This document shows positions 1 to 11,759 of a stretch of DNA of 64,000 nt, in pieces. Origin of the DNA: Straminergon stramineum. Taxonomy: Eukaryota > Streptophyta > Bryopsida > Hypnales > Calliergonaceae. Position numbers and translations under genes: made by a program. The first letter of the stretch is position 1, and every line of letters begins with the position of its first letter. The stretch spans positions 24,966,906-25,030,905 of the forward strand of contig OY987264.1 of NCBI GenBank assembly GCA_963920665.1, given 5' to 3'. The notes under the pieces are model-generated. The model was not told where the DNA came from. It searched no databases and saw only the letters and a list, made by a program, of their open reading frames with translations.

Positions 1-1810
1 AGCCCGCGTCGTTGGTCTCCTATGCACCCAGACGACCAGTAAGATGCAGAGGAACTGGACGATGTAGATTATTTAACCTTCAGAAGCTAGCTAGCTCTCG
101 GTTTCAAGTCCTATCTAGAGAAACAACCGTAAGCTGGTCACTTCTAGATCGAAGCTAGCCGGCCTCCCAGCAAGCTTGCTGTCAACGAGTGAGAGCGAGA
201 ACTATATATTGCAAACCCCCCAAACCTGTACACATTCTCGCAACGTTCTAGCAGCACTAGCTGACTCGCTCTCAAGATCTTTTCAACCAACGACCCCAGT
301 GAAAAGCTAGCTAGTTCGCCCGCGCTTCTCAATTTGTTCTAGCTAGTTTGATGACGAACAAGAGTGAGTTTGGGCAGGGGGGCTATGCACTTTTGGAAAT
401 AAGCCTGTAATCCGAGCCACTGCGCTCCGGCATGAGCTAGCTCACAAGCCGGCCTTGATATTAAAGGACAGAAAACGAGCTCAATGGTGTCACGAGCTGG
501 TCGGCGTGTTAGTAGGTCTCACGTCACGATGATCACGGGTGTCTGAGTAATAATAATTATAAGATTGTACTTGGAAACAGACTGATTCTGATTTGTGATT
601 GTTGCACCAAATCTTTGCTCACCAGTTACTAGTAGGCTGTAACCTAGAACTTACTGCTTTAAGCCAGTTTTATTACCTCCTGAAGTGTGACAGTTGAAAT
701 CCTACTCAGCAATCAGCTTTCTGCTTCGATTCATTTTTCTCTATGAGTTAGGCAGGCAGGTGGAATTGTTTGTATATATCTTTTCATTTAATATATATTC
801 TTTTAATCGCATGGAACAGTATGCTAGACTGATAGGGCCCTAGCCTGACTTTGTATTCTATTGTATTGTGGCAAATCATATCCATGATCTAAACTGAACA
901 GTAGGTTGTTGCCCCAGCTGCCCTTTTTTCACGTTGATAGAAGCACCTGGAGCTGCTTTAACCTTATTTTTCTTTTCTTCTTCTTATTTTATTAACGGAA
1001 ACGAAAGAAGTCCGATTTGTTGCGAAGGAAAAGATGCATCCTTCTCCTTCGGTGGTCGACCACCAACCAGAAGGGGAGTCTCCTTCTTTTGTGAATGATC
1101 TGTTTGTAACGTAACGCAATCGAAGAATGGTTTTTATTTGTCTCCGACCTAGACAGTTGGAAAAGCTCCGTTCCTGCAGGAAAACTTCGACATAAATTCG
1201 TACATGCTAGAGTTGAGGAAGCTTGACTGCTTCATGCTCCTGAAGGCTGGATCTGGCATGCATTTATTCCTCATTTTCTTAATTAGTTCAAAAGAAATTC
1301 TGCTGCTCAAGTGTTAATCATATCATCTCAAAATGAATTCGCTGTAAGCAAGAACAAATTGATTCAACAGCGAAGGATGATTTATGGTATTTAATTTTGA
1401 TTCCACTGGGATGATGTGCACTGGGATGATTGCAATATCTGTTGTGTCCCCCCTCCAAAATAAAACGTCTTGCATTCATTTTTTGACACCGAAGGAAACA
1501 CCTTCATTACTAATACAACAAATAGGATGAATATCAGAATTAGTTAGAAATTCTCATTGCAACTCCTGGTTTTCGCCAAGCTATGACATTCATTAGGTAG
1601 GACTTTCAAGACCAGACTGAGGCAACTTAGCTGAGTTATTAATTATGATTAGTACTGGAATAATTATGAATAACCTGAAATGAAAATCCAGCGGCCAGAT
1701 TTTTTTAATTACACACCACAAAGACATTGTCGTGGTCCGTGGCTAATAGATTTCATCATCATAAGTTAGGCCATGGAGGTAATAATAAGATTGGTGCCAA
1801 CTGCCACATA
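1..1810. other. Non-coding left flank, mixed composition
   Basis: No convincing gene is visible. The first 500 bases have balanced base composition and several AGCTAGCTAG-like runs, and a TATATA sits near 203, so this could be the promoter or untranslated part of a gene lying to the left of the window. From about 540 on the sequence becomes AT-rich. Open frames here are short and resemble no family I recognise. Confidence 0.4.
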
Positions 1811-1835
1811 AGGTAGGAGGTCCATGAAGCGCTCA

Positions 1836-2043
1836 TCTAAGAGCTGAAACCGGAATTTGTGGAGGTAAAACGTCTTGAAATATTTTTCAGTAAATTTTCC
1901 TTGAAAGAAAAATGGAATTGGCATCTAACCCAAGTTGTTTCATATTTTTTGGAGTTCTGTAGAATTAGTTCTGAGTTTTTGAAATTGAAATGGCAAAGGG
2001 CTCTAGAATCGCCCACCTCTGTAAATGTACACTATTTGTACAT
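1836..2043 (+). repeat. Dispersed direct repeat, copy 1
   Basis: This stretch is clearly related, in the same orientation, to 3258-3475. Shared blocks include TCTTGAAATATTTTTCAG/CCTTGAAATAATTTTCAG, then CATCTAACCCAAGT-GTTTCATATT, then a TTTTTGAA-TTGAAA block leading into CCACCTCT. A terminus-like TAAGGTAGGAGG lies just upstream at 1813. The element type is unknown; it is probably an old DNA-transposon derivative. Confidence 0.6.
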
Positions 2044-2111
2044 CACTGGTACGATACAAAAGTAGCATGTTCAAATAGTGTACATTTACAGAGGTGGGCG
2101 ATTCTAGAGCC
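1999..2111. repeat. Near-perfect 45-bp inverted repeat (hairpin)
   Basis: The arm at 1999-2043 and the reverse complement of 2067-2111 are identical at 44 of 45 positions, separated by only 23 bases. RNA from either strand would fold into a long duplex. The arm begins GGCTCTAGAATCGCCC and contains TGTAAATGTACACTATTT. The related copy at 3258-3475 carries a similar left arm but no matching right arm, so the palindrome looks like a recent inverted duplication in this copy. Confidence 0.85.
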
Positions 2112-2630
2112 TGTGCGCTTTCAGAGCCTCCTACCAGACACTCAAACCCTCTCTTATACGAGTACAAGAGCACTCTGAAAGTTAACTTAAACTGATTGCA
2201 CAACCCCTAACTTAACCTGACGTGAGTGCGGCATGATTATTTGTTTTTCCGATAATTCTCTACGCTACTGTTTATTTATCCTCGTTCGAAATCGATCACG
2301 TCGTGTCCACCTCGGATTTGCCAAACGATTTCCACATCTCAGGCTCCGAACACACGTGAGAATATCATCATGTAGGAGAAGCGGCCCATTTGTGTCCCCG
2401 AGGCAGTCATTAATTAAGTTGGAGGGTTGGCTGGGGTTCAGTGTGAGGTCGAATGATCGAATCACAGTGATCATCAGGCCTCATTGGCACAAATTTCCAT
2501 GGTGTCTGTCTGTACGTAAAGCTGCCTCTTGGCCGGAAAGCACTGAGTGAGATCACCCGTGGCTCAGTTAGCTCTCCTGCGCTACAATAATATTAAGTAG
2601 TGGCCGCTAAACCTAAGTTACTGTAAGTTA
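2112..2630. other. Intergenic, no feature seen
   Basis: The composition is more balanced than in neighbouring AT-rich stretches. Overlapping open frames exist on both strands near 2233-2550, but neither shows a domain, hydrophobic segment or splice-site pattern that would support a gene. Confidence 0.4.
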
Positions 2631-3031
2631 AGGTGGGAGCACCCAAAAGCGTCAATATAAGCAATTCAAATATAAGCAATTCAGCATATTTGGAGGCATC
2701 TTTTCTTGAAAATTATATTTTTGTAGTTTTAGCAAGTGAAAATCATGAATATTCGGAAAAAAAATTAGATTTTTTGGATGTCGTATGTAATTTTTATGAT
2801 TTTTCAAAGTGCTGGCTTCATAGACTACTGAATGAGTCACGTGGGTGGACCTAAATCTGAACTCTGCAAAAATCAGCTGTCAGCGAATCACAGTCAAGTA
2901 TGTGTCCTTCACATGTGTCAGCCAATCAAAATTAAACATATGGAGGACACATTAACTAAAGTTTAAGGACATGTTTAGTGATATCTAGGGTACAAGGATG
3001 GAATTAGGGACGCTAAAGGGTGTTTCTACCT
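2631..3031. mobile_element. MITE of the TA/AGGTRG family (401 bp)
   Basis: The left end reads TA-AGGTGGGAGCACCC and the right end GGGTGTTTCTACCT-TA. The ends are imperfect inverted repeats flanked by TA on both sides (2629-2630 and 3032-3033). Length and end sequence match the elements at 9322, 19578 and 42100. There is no coding capacity. The TA duplication suggests the Tc1/mariner group, but the family is not one I can name. Confidence 0.65.
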
Positions 3032-3257
3032 TATACCTGGGACTAAAGGCTTGGTTGCCTATCAGTTCGTCCAGAAGAAATGCCTTCACTATTCAGGTAC
3101 CATTGCCTTGCAAGATTTAATTCGGATTCAATTCGGTTACTCATACTCTTGTAGAAGTATTATGAGGAAGGGATAACAGGATGTACCCCAATACCACTAT
3201 ACACGAGCTCAAATATCCTGATTTTAGTGTTCAAGTAGTCTACTCTTGAAGCAACCA

Positions 3258-3475
3258 TTTAAGAGCTCATTGCCTTTAGGGGACCTAAACTCCTTGAAAT
3301 AATTTTCAGTAAATTTTGGTAGGATGCAAAACTTTGACATCTAACCCAAGTCGTTTCATATTATTTGGACCTTCTTGAAATTAGTTGTGATTTTTTGAAG
3401 TTGAAACTCAATGGTCACTAGAAGCGACCACCTCTTGAAATGTACAATACACTATTGGTACATTCAAGAAAGAAA
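3258..3475 (+). repeat. Dispersed direct repeat, copy 2
   Basis: This is the second copy of the sequence at 1836-2043, more diverged. It ends in CCACCTCTTGAAATGTACA and an ACACTATTGGTACATT segment that corresponds to the hairpin arm of copy 1, but the inverted partner arm is missing. Confidence 0.6.
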
Positions 3476-5517
3476 AATGTACCTTTTGCCATGATCACTT
3501 TTAGAGCATGGTCACTTTTAGGGTAAACTACCTCAAAGTCATTTGCCACAAACATACTATAGTGGAAGTACATCCTACACATATTGACATATATTATTTT
3601 ATCTTGCAAACATATATGAACTAATCTTAAAGTAGGCAGACAAGTAAAGTATATAATTTTGATTGCCAAAGTAAAGCATAACTTGGTTTTAGGTTCTTTT
3701 CCCCACAACCATCTTAGTGAATAATAGGAATGAAGGCTTACTATTGGTATTGGTTTGTAGAAAATTAAAGTCTATGGCATTGATTGAATCAATTGAATTG
3801 TTGTCAAGAAAAAATGGTTTACCCCATATTCAAGGTTGCCATTGATGAGCCACAATCATTGCAAAACAATGAAGATTACAACCATAGAATAATGTGAGCT
3901 TTAAGTTGCATGTTTATTGTCACACCCCTTAGTGACACTCACCTTTTCAAACTCATCCAAAATGCTTCTATAACACTTCACTTCTAATGACATCAAGGTT
4001 CACAATCTTCTAACATTGCACATATCACACATTAACAATGTTAGTCTCGAGCTTTAGTCACAAGACCTCCATTCCCCATGATTTTTTTTTACACTCATTC
4101 CCTATGATTTGCATGACGTATCTCTCACAAGATAACATGCATATCATTTGATGACATGGTCTAGAATTTCTATTGATGTACAAGTACTTGGTGGCAACAC
4201 TACTCTCCACTGGTAGTGCTAACTACCTTTAAACAATATCCAATTCCCTACTACGCTAGAATTTTGAGTTTCATCTCAAGATGCTCCATGAGACTCACTT
4301 ATCAAAACTCACACCATGGTCTACTATGAAGTGGGATTCCATCCAACCAATATCAAGGAATGCACAAGTATTCCAAAGTAATACAAAAAGCAGTGATCAG
4401 GCTCCAACATCAACCTCAACATACATGTTCACTATAGCTCACCTTCGGAGTGAGGAGGGAAACTACTCTTCTTTAAAATTTTTTTTGCATGATTGGCAAT
4501 TCTCCCTCTAAAGGGGCTCCAAGACATCCAAGACACACTCCATATCAACAAACCACCCACTTCTATGCTAACCTTTAGTCTCAAAATTGGGCCCCAATCA
4601 ACCTCCAATCTTTCATTTGGGATAACTTTTAGTTTTTCATAACTTCAAATACAAAGTGCGAGCCCATTTTCGTAATTGAATCTTTCCATAGATCATTGTA
4701 GACTATTTATTTTATCAAATGCAACAAGTATTGAGGAAGTTATGGCTCTTCAAAGATCTAAGTTCCTGTGGAGGTGTAGTTCTTTGGGATTCTACCCTTT
4801 TTGGTTGCCTATAACTTTTATGTCATAACTCAAATCTTCATGAGCTTTAACATTTTTCAAACCTTACTTCTTTAGTTTTTCAATAATACATAGCATGCCT
4901 TATTTGGACTAGGGTATCCTCTTGGAAACCCTACTCCTACGCCCTACACCTTGGATCATGGCGATGATACTATCATCTTTGAGGAGCTATAACTTTTGAC
5001 TTAGAACTTAGATCCTTGCGTTCTTTAGACCTATAAACGAGTTCTTTCATTAGCTTTCCAACTATGTATAGCGCACCATCCAATTCATCTCAACTAGAGC
5101 ACTCTAGCACTTTATCCATTTAGAATTGTGCATTTCTCTCACCTAGACTCTTGCAAGGCTTGCTTAGAGAGTCACCTCTAATGTCCCCGTTGCTTACTAA
5201 TGTCGAACAAACACACCTAAGAGTGAAGATTGTAACATTTATTAATAGTGTAACTTACATGTAAGTATAATCAAAGTGACCTAGGAAGAAGGACCAAGAT
5301 TGAAAATTGAATAGTCTAATGGCAAATTGAAAACTAAAAATTGATAAAGGCACAATTTGTTTAGCCTACTACAACATATTTGGTTCATTGTCATTGTCTA
5401 GATCAAATCTTCTTTTAGCCTAATTAGACTTACACTACTCATAAGGTAGTCAAAGATAGTTCATTTGATGATGGTATAAATTGTGTAGTGAAAAAAAGAC
5501 TTGTTACCCCTTTAATA
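3476..5517. other. AT-rich repeat-like DNA without genes
   Basis: No gene is visible. The stretch has the look of decayed transposon or LTR sequence: long stop-rich frames and moderately AT-rich text with clauses such as TTGTCACACCCCTTAGTGAC near 3917. I could not find paired LTRs or a recognisable reverse transcriptase or integrase frame. Confidence 0.4.
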
Positions 5518-5701
5518 CACTAGTAGAAAACAATCTTTTAATCAACAAAAATTAGCTGACATTTTTCTATGTTTTCTACTAAAAAAATAGAAAATTTGCA
5601 TTGATTGCAATGCAATTTCTAGAAATCTTTGTTTTATGCAACTCAATTTTTAAAAAACGTCAAGTGGTTTTGGTTGTCTGAAACACTATTTTCTACTAAT
5701 G
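5518..5701. mobile_element. CACTA-type MITE (184 bp)
   Basis: The left end is CACTAGTAGAAAACA and the right end TGTTTTCTACTAATG-like (ATTTTCTACTAATG). These are imperfect inverted repeats with the CACTA hallmark terminus. The 3-bp flanks ATA and GTA do not match exactly, so insertion is probably old. There is no coding capacity. Confidence 0.55.
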
Positions 5702-7442
5702 GTACCTTCTAGAATCATTATTCTTAAATTGCACATTTTTGCAATTGATTAGAACATCTTCAATGCAATACTATACAATTGACCTCTAAAAAAGATCAAT
5801 GGTACAAGATTCCTTCATAATGTGACAAAACCAATAGAAATTGTCTTCTATTGATTTGCTTTACACGGCAATTGTAGAGGGATGCCCTTAACATTTCAAT
5901 ACCTTAGTTTCATCAAATTGGTTTTGATAGAAAGTTACATATTTGATAAAGATTCAAATATTATTTTGGATGAATGAAAAGTTCTTTGGACAAAACACTA
6001 TCTTTGAGCACTTCTAAGGGCATCTTGAATGGAACTAGTATACTACCCCTCTAAGGAAACTTCTAACTTTTCTTTGATTTATAATTAGAACTTGAAATTT
6101 CTATTATTGAAAGTGCTTCCAAAACTAATTTGAATAGGTATAAGAAAATTCAAATTTACATTTGAAAAAAAATTCAACCACTTCAAAACTATCAAAGAGA
6201 CAAAACTAGAAGTGGCTTAGCAAATCATGCTTACCAAAGCAAAATTTGGCCAATTGCATGATAGTTTGAAGTGTAGTTGACCAAATTTTGCTTTGGAAAG
6301 CATGATTTGCCAAGACCTCTATAACTTGATATGAATGAAAAAAATTATATTTCCTTTTTACAGATGAAGTCAATCAAGTCATATGTCTACTGCAAGTCAT
6401 AAAATTTTCATGTTTGGAGGAAAATTTTGAAATCACTATGCATTTTTTAAGAAAAGAATGAAGACATTTCCTATCAAGAAAAAATGTACTTAAAAAATCT
6501 GATTTTTACCATAGATGTATATTATAGTTTATAAAATCATGATTTAAACCAAAGTAACCACATCAACTTGAAATTAGTAAGTCAACAAACTAGAGGCATG
6601 CACATCATATTGTTATAAAATATTGAAATTCACTCATTTTCTAGAATTTTCAATTGGAATAGAAATTGCACTCAATAAGCTTCATTTCATCAAGTGAACT
6701 CAAATTCAAAAAATATTGTATTTATGGCTCAAATTCACATCAAGAGTATATAGCAAGAAATGGCCCATAATACACTCCAAGGGGGATCTATGGATTAAGC
6801 ATTTTCTTTAGTTTGAAAAGGTCAATAATACTAGAATGAGATAATTTGCAATACTACTCACTAAAAATGTCCTCAAGCAACTTCCCAAACTAATATTGGA
6901 TGAAAAACGATTTTTCTCCATCCTCGTCCTCTAGATGAACTAAAGCCATTCTGAGGGTGTTTTGCATCAATCCTCAACAACGTGTTTTAGGATTCCAAAA
7001 GGTAGAACCACCCATACACAATTACTTAATCAATTTTAGGACAAATGAGGAACAATGTGAGGCAATGGAAATTTTTCTCAAGTAGAGAGATAAGAAATGT
7101 AGGGACTATGAATTTTCATAATTTTATTCCTAGATTGAAATTACTATAAATTTTTGGAGCCAAAAAGTGTTTTGAACCCATAGTCAATGTCTAAAGTTTT
7201 CTAATTTTGATTAGTCAAGAGACTACTTCCTTACTCAATACCTTCTATACACCTTATTACCCTTTGAGATGTGTGTTGTGACCTTATTAGTTCCAACTTT
7301 GAGAAGGAGAAGAGAAACTGTTTCAAGCTGCGGTTGGAAATTTGTTCCAGCCTTGATTGAAAATAGTTGCACCCTCCAGGATGGGTATAGCTCCTTGGTT
7401 GGGAATGGGTGGTTCTACCATAATACTGGGTAATAAGTTATG
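5702..7442. other. AT-rich intergenic DNA
   Basis: No gene is visible. It contains the hairpin described at 6218-6313. Short open frames here lack any family resemblance. Confidence 0.4.
6218..6313. repeat. 36-bp inverted repeat, short loop
   Basis: The arm 6218-6253 matches the reverse complement of 6278-6313 at 33 of 36 positions, with a 24-base loop. The loop and the sequence just upstream (6176-6195 against 6259-6279) form a second, overlapping inverted match. The size and small mismatch number resemble a small foldback element or a plant miRNA-like precursor. Confidence 0.7.
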
Positions 7443-8040
7443 GACTAGGTGACCTTCGAGCCTCCAGGAGGCGACGAATGGCTTACAGGATGTAACCAAC
7501 TTTGCATGCGAATAAAAACTCATGCAATTGTTGCCTACGTGGATGAGTATCATGTGATTACTATGGAACTATCTTGCTCATGGATGAAACATTGTCCAAC
7601 ATAGAGGTGCATACAACTAGAGTTGGTTACGTACTAGGTAACCTTTGAGCTACCGGAAGGCAATAAGTGGGTTATAGGACATAACCAACTCTGCACACAA
7701 ATGAAAACTCATATAACTATTGTCTGCATGGATGAATATCGTGTAATTATGATAAAACGACAGGTAGATCCTCCCTTAGTGCATGGTGTCGGGACTATGT
7801 ACTCAAAAAAATTTATGCATTTAGAGAAGCCATAGGGCCACTTGTCATTTCATTTTGAGTTATGTGCCACATGTCTTCTCATCTTGAATCATGGGCATGG
7901 ACCACCTAACTTATTGTCTACAAACTCTCTTAATACATATTATGTTCCACGAGAGGGTGCATTAAGAGAGGTTCTACATGAATCTTGCTCATGGATGAAA
8001 CATTGTCTAGCACATAGATGCACACAACCAGAGTTGGTTA
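7443..8040 (+). repeat. Local direct repeats of about 120 and 60 bp
   Basis: The block 7443-7566 (beginning GACTAGGTGACC) is repeated in diverged form at 7631-7751 (beginning TACTAGGTAACC). The adjoining segment 7571-7630, with CTTGCTCATGGATGAAACAT, recurs at 7983-8040. The order suggests an old tandem duplication, later disrupted. No coding role is evident. Confidence 0.65.
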
Positions 8041-8046
8041 TGGTAA

Positions 8047-8635
8047 GTTAACCCCTAAAGGACCATGAGGCCACAACATGACTTCTACAACTACATTTGT
8101 AGAAAATTTGGAATGTGAACCTCACTAATAGTCTGTGACCAACAAAGAGACCCTAGATAACTTTTTTTTTGAATCCATTGATACAATCCGATCGAGCAAT
8201 GATTGAGTGAGCAATTTTTGGTGAATTTTTTGAGAATAGGAAAAGGACCATGGGCTATCACTTCACGTGCTCATATCTTTTTTTTCACACCTTAAAATGA
8301 TTTGAAAAAAAATTACACATCTAAATCATGATGATATGTACTTGTGGAAAAAAAATCAGAGTTTTGGGATGAATTTTGAGCATTCCAATTTCAGCGCATG
8401 TGCAAAGTTCCGCTGAATTGGATATATTTCATCAATTTTGTCAACGGTGGCATTTTCTCAAAAATTGTGTGATTTTATTGATCTTTTTTTCATAGGAAAG
8501 CTACATAATTCTTCTTTCATTTCAATGGTGGAGATCATCAAAATCATATCATACATTTGAGAAATTATGCTTGTTACAAGAGCTAGTCAAGAAAACAAGA
8601 GCTTTGCTCAAACCCCCCGGTCCTTTAGGGTTAAC
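8047..8635. mobile_element. TTAA-flanked (piggyBac-like) element, 0.59 kb
   Basis: The left end reads GTTAACCCCTAAAGGACC and the right end GGTCCTTTAGGGTTAAC, an inverted repeat with a single missing C. TTAA lies at the outer edge of both ends, the target duplication used by piggyBac transposons. The interior is AT-rich with no transposase frame. Confidence 0.65.
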
Positions 8636-9235
8636 TGAGCCCGAAGTTAACTTGGGTTTTGCAGAACTTCCGCGGCGTTTCCGAAAGATTCCTCTGCCCT
8701 GCCCTGCCCTGCCGGCCCCTCCTACAGTATGCAGCTGCTTCAATGCCCAACTTGGTCCTTTCTTCCCTTCAGTTAGTGCGGCCTGCCAAATGGCTGGGAC
8801 TGCGTCTGAAGTCCCCCCAGCCAGCACATAACTTAACTCACTCAGGCTCCAAAAATCTGTTCGCCTTGATGGGGGGCCAGACACTCACGGCAGACGCCGC
8901 AGACGCCGCAGTCTCCGCAGACTTGGCAGACTGGGACTGGGGAGGAAGGGCAGCAAGACTTGATTTTGGAGCTCAGCGCGCCAGGACAGGCAGGGCCGGA
9001 GTACTGTACTTACAGTAGGCTATGATTTGATTAGCTCGAAAGATTTGAACATTGAGGAGAAAGCTCCGAAATCCGAAACTCTAAGTTAGTACTGTACTGT
9101 ACTGTTAGTACTCACACTCCGTCTTACTGACTTACCTTACTACAGTGACGAAGTGAGACTCTCAAAACCATCAATGGACAACATTCCCAAACCAGAATTC
9201 AAACCCTTTCAAAATTAACACATGTTTCACAAATA
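8636..9235. other. GC-rich island without recognised gene
   Basis: From about 8640 to 9010 the base composition changes sharply to GC-rich, with CCCTG tandem copies at 8696-8711 and GCAGACGCC repeats near 8890-8925. Open frames exist on both strands (for example 8549-8884 minus and 8659-9018 plus) but encode low-complexity Pro/Ala/Arg-rich text with no family match. It could be a captured or regulatory fragment. Confidence 0.45.
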
Positions 9236-9316
9236 CTCCCTCTCTTTGGAAATAGTGTATCCATTCTCAGTGCAATCACCGTTGAGAATGGATATACTAT
9301 TTCCAAACGGAAGGAG
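9236..9316. mobile_element. Stowaway-like MITE (81 bp)
   Basis: TA target duplications flank CTCCCTCTCTTTGGAAATAG at the left and TACTATTTCCAAACGGAAGG-AG at the right. The CTCCCTC terminus and TA insertion site are the hallmarks of plant Stowaway (Tc1/mariner) elements. The two arms pair over nearly their full length, with TGAGAATGGATA/CATTCTCA at the centre. Confidence 0.85.
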
Positions 9317-9321
9317 TAGTA

Positions 9322-9740
9322 AGGTAGATCAACATATTACCACCTTGATTTGCAATCTGAGTATATTAGGACCAACTCTAGGAGAGGTACACATTTTCTA
9401 GTGGTGTACGCATGTTTCACGTATCAAACCCAAGTGAAATTATAATTTTCCGATTAAAATTATAATTTCTATGAATTTTTAAAGTGGTTTGCCTTGAAAT
9501 TGCAAAACTGCTACTAGACTAGAGTCATAAACGTCCTATCCTAAACCTATAACCACCGTTCTATGTACCTATTAGCACTTGAGTATCCATCAATCAAGGA
9601 CTGACACATTACCCAAGTTGGAATTATTGCATTGAAATTGTTAAAGAGGCAAATGGATTTGGGTGAGTTCTATGGTGGAGATGGGGCCAAATATAGGATG
9701 GATAGTTACAAGAAGCTAGTAGAAATAGGTTGGTCTACCT
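9322..9740 (-). mobile_element. 420-bp TA/AGGTRG-family MITE, reverse copy
   Basis: The ends TA-AGGTAGATCAACATATTA and GGTTGGTCTACCT-TA are inverted repeats. The interior is the reverse complement of the elements at 42100-42516 and, in part, 45674-46112. Shared landmarks are AAGTGGAATTATAATTTTCTG-like, TTTATGACTCTAGTCTA and GATTGCAAATCAGGGTGG (read on the opposite strand). It lies directly beside the Stowaway-like MITE. Confidence 0.85.
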
Positions 9741-10958
9741 TATGGGTTTAACCCAAATGCATCCAAAGTCATCTCCAGGATTGACAATTTGAGAAAAAAA
9801 ACATTAGAAATTGTGGTATTTGGAAGAATGTTTTGGAATTCATATATAAATGAAAGTTGTAGATTTTGAGTAGTAGATTTCATCTATAAAATTAGATTCA
9901 CCAATTCTATCACCAATATTTTTTAATAAATTTTGAAAGGAAAATTTCAAAATTCCTTCTAAATTTGATTAGAAGCAAAGTATTATCATTTTTTGAGTGA
10001 AATTAGTTGGAATGGATTGGAAATGAGGTTCTCTTCACAAAGTGATTTTTTGAAATTTTTTTGTATTCTTAAAATCTATGACCTCATTTTGAGGGAAATC
10101 TAGTTTTGAACTAGAGTCAATGCGATTTTGGATTGGTCAAACACTTGACAAACTTTCACGTTGGTAATTTTAGAAAAATATGTACTCCAGTAACAACAAA
10201 TCCAACCTATAGATAGAACAACAACTTGATAAATTATTTCTACAAATAAAAGATAACTTCATCTAAGTAGTGCGGAAAATGAAACTTTAGTTTCAATGTG
10301 TTCATTGTGTAGAATATGGATATTGGAGCGCTTAGGGATTAACCCTAGAACAACGCAAAGGGTGTTGAAGGATGTGCCCCCCATGACCAACGTAGTCACC
10401 AAAACTACATTGATTATTGGACTAATATGTGCATTTATCACTTTGTTTCTACAATGAATAATGAAGTCATCCATCAAACACTTTTGGTCTTGAGCATCCT
10501 GCAAGGATTCATATTATTGATTTTTTTGTATTTTGGTTTTATTAGTACTAGAGAATGGAAGTGCTAAGTGACTTTGTAGGATTATTTTTGTTTTGAAAAA
10601 AGCAATTGTAGCTAAAATCAATTACAATACACTAAAAATAATATTGTTCCAAAAGTGAAAGTCAAAGAAAAAATTCCTTCAAAACATTATGTAAAATAAG
10701 TAAATATATGCAAAAAATGAATTAGTAAAATATTTTGTTCTTTACAATAGAAATGGCAATTTTTAGTGTTTTTTGATGAAAAAGGGACCTTTGAACTACA
10801 TGAGTTAATTCTTTTGTATAATAAAATTGTTTTATATGAATTATATGATAAAGTGCCACGCCGTAATATAAAAGAAATATACTATTTTCTATTTAGGAAT
10901 ACAAGTTTAATTCATTCTACCAAAATAAAATGTAAAATTACACTATCACATAGTATGT
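9741..10958. other. AT-rich intergenic DNA
   Basis: No gene is visible. An isolated TAGGGATTAACCC at about 10337 resembles a terminus of the TTAA family but has no partner that I could find nearby. Confidence 0.4.
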
Positions 10959-11104
10959 CACTACTAGAAAATAGGACCCAAATTAACAATATTTAGTTGA
11001 TTTGGACATCTTAATTCTAGACATTTTGAATATAATTACTATGTTGATTTGGACATTTTGAGTTGGTTTGGACGTCATAATTTGGGCCTTGTTTTGTACT
11101 AGTG
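10959..11104. mobile_element. CACTA-type MITE (146 bp)
   Basis: The left end is CACTACTAGAAAATAGGACC and the right end is its imperfect inverse (TTGGGCCTTGTTTTGTACTAGTG). Internal TTTGGACAT/TTTGGACGT units repeat. No 3-bp duplication is evident, so the copy is diverged or truncated by a few bases. Confidence 0.6.
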
Positions 11105-11575
11105 TTTACAAAAGGTCTTTTTGAATCTTTTTAAAATATTCAATTTATTACTCCATATTATTATTAAATTATTTGTAGGAAAGTTATAAAAGTAGCACCT
11201 AGTTTTGAGCAATTTTGCATGTGCTATGTAAGGTGGAATCAACAATTCAATGGATTTTTAACACATTTTGAATCCATAATTACAACCTCTACAAAGGAAA
11301 TGAATGAATATGAATGAATTATTTCTTTGAATGAATATGAAGCTATGATGTTTATTTATTTGCTGTAATGCACACCATGTTCCAAATTCACATAGGCAAC
11401 CTCAGTTTTAATTCTATACTGACATATACATGCATTTGAGATTGGGTTTCAATACTCTAATAATGAATTTCTTGTAACCACACTAATTACTTTGAGAATG
11501 CTATTACTCTTGATGAAGATTTTACCAATAGCATAGATATAAATATTCTTCGAAGAAGGGATCTCTATAAACATA
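11105..11575. other. AT-rich intergenic DNA
   Basis: Nothing beyond AT-rich sequence is seen between the two CACTA-type MITEs. Confidence 0.4.
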
Positions 11576-11759
11576 CACTAGAAGAAATTCTCGTTCATTG
11601 AGCTAATGCATTTTTGTTGGAAAACACAAAATTATGTTGGAAAAAACGCAGATCTGCATTTTTTTAGGCAGAAAACTGCAAAACTGCGTTTTTTCCAACA
11701 CAATTTTGTGTTTTCTAACAAAAATACATCAGCTCGACGAACGAGAATTTCTTCTAGTG
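11576..11759. mobile_element. CACTA-type MITE with ATA duplication (184 bp)
   Basis: The termini CACTAGAAGAAATTCTCGTT and AACGAGAATTTCTTCTAGTG are perfect inverted repeats, and ATA flanks both sides (11573-11575 and 11760-11762). The 3-bp target duplication and CACTA ends identify the superfamily. The interior also pairs almost throughout (TGTTGGAAAACACAAAAT against its inverse), giving a long foldback. Confidence 0.9.
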
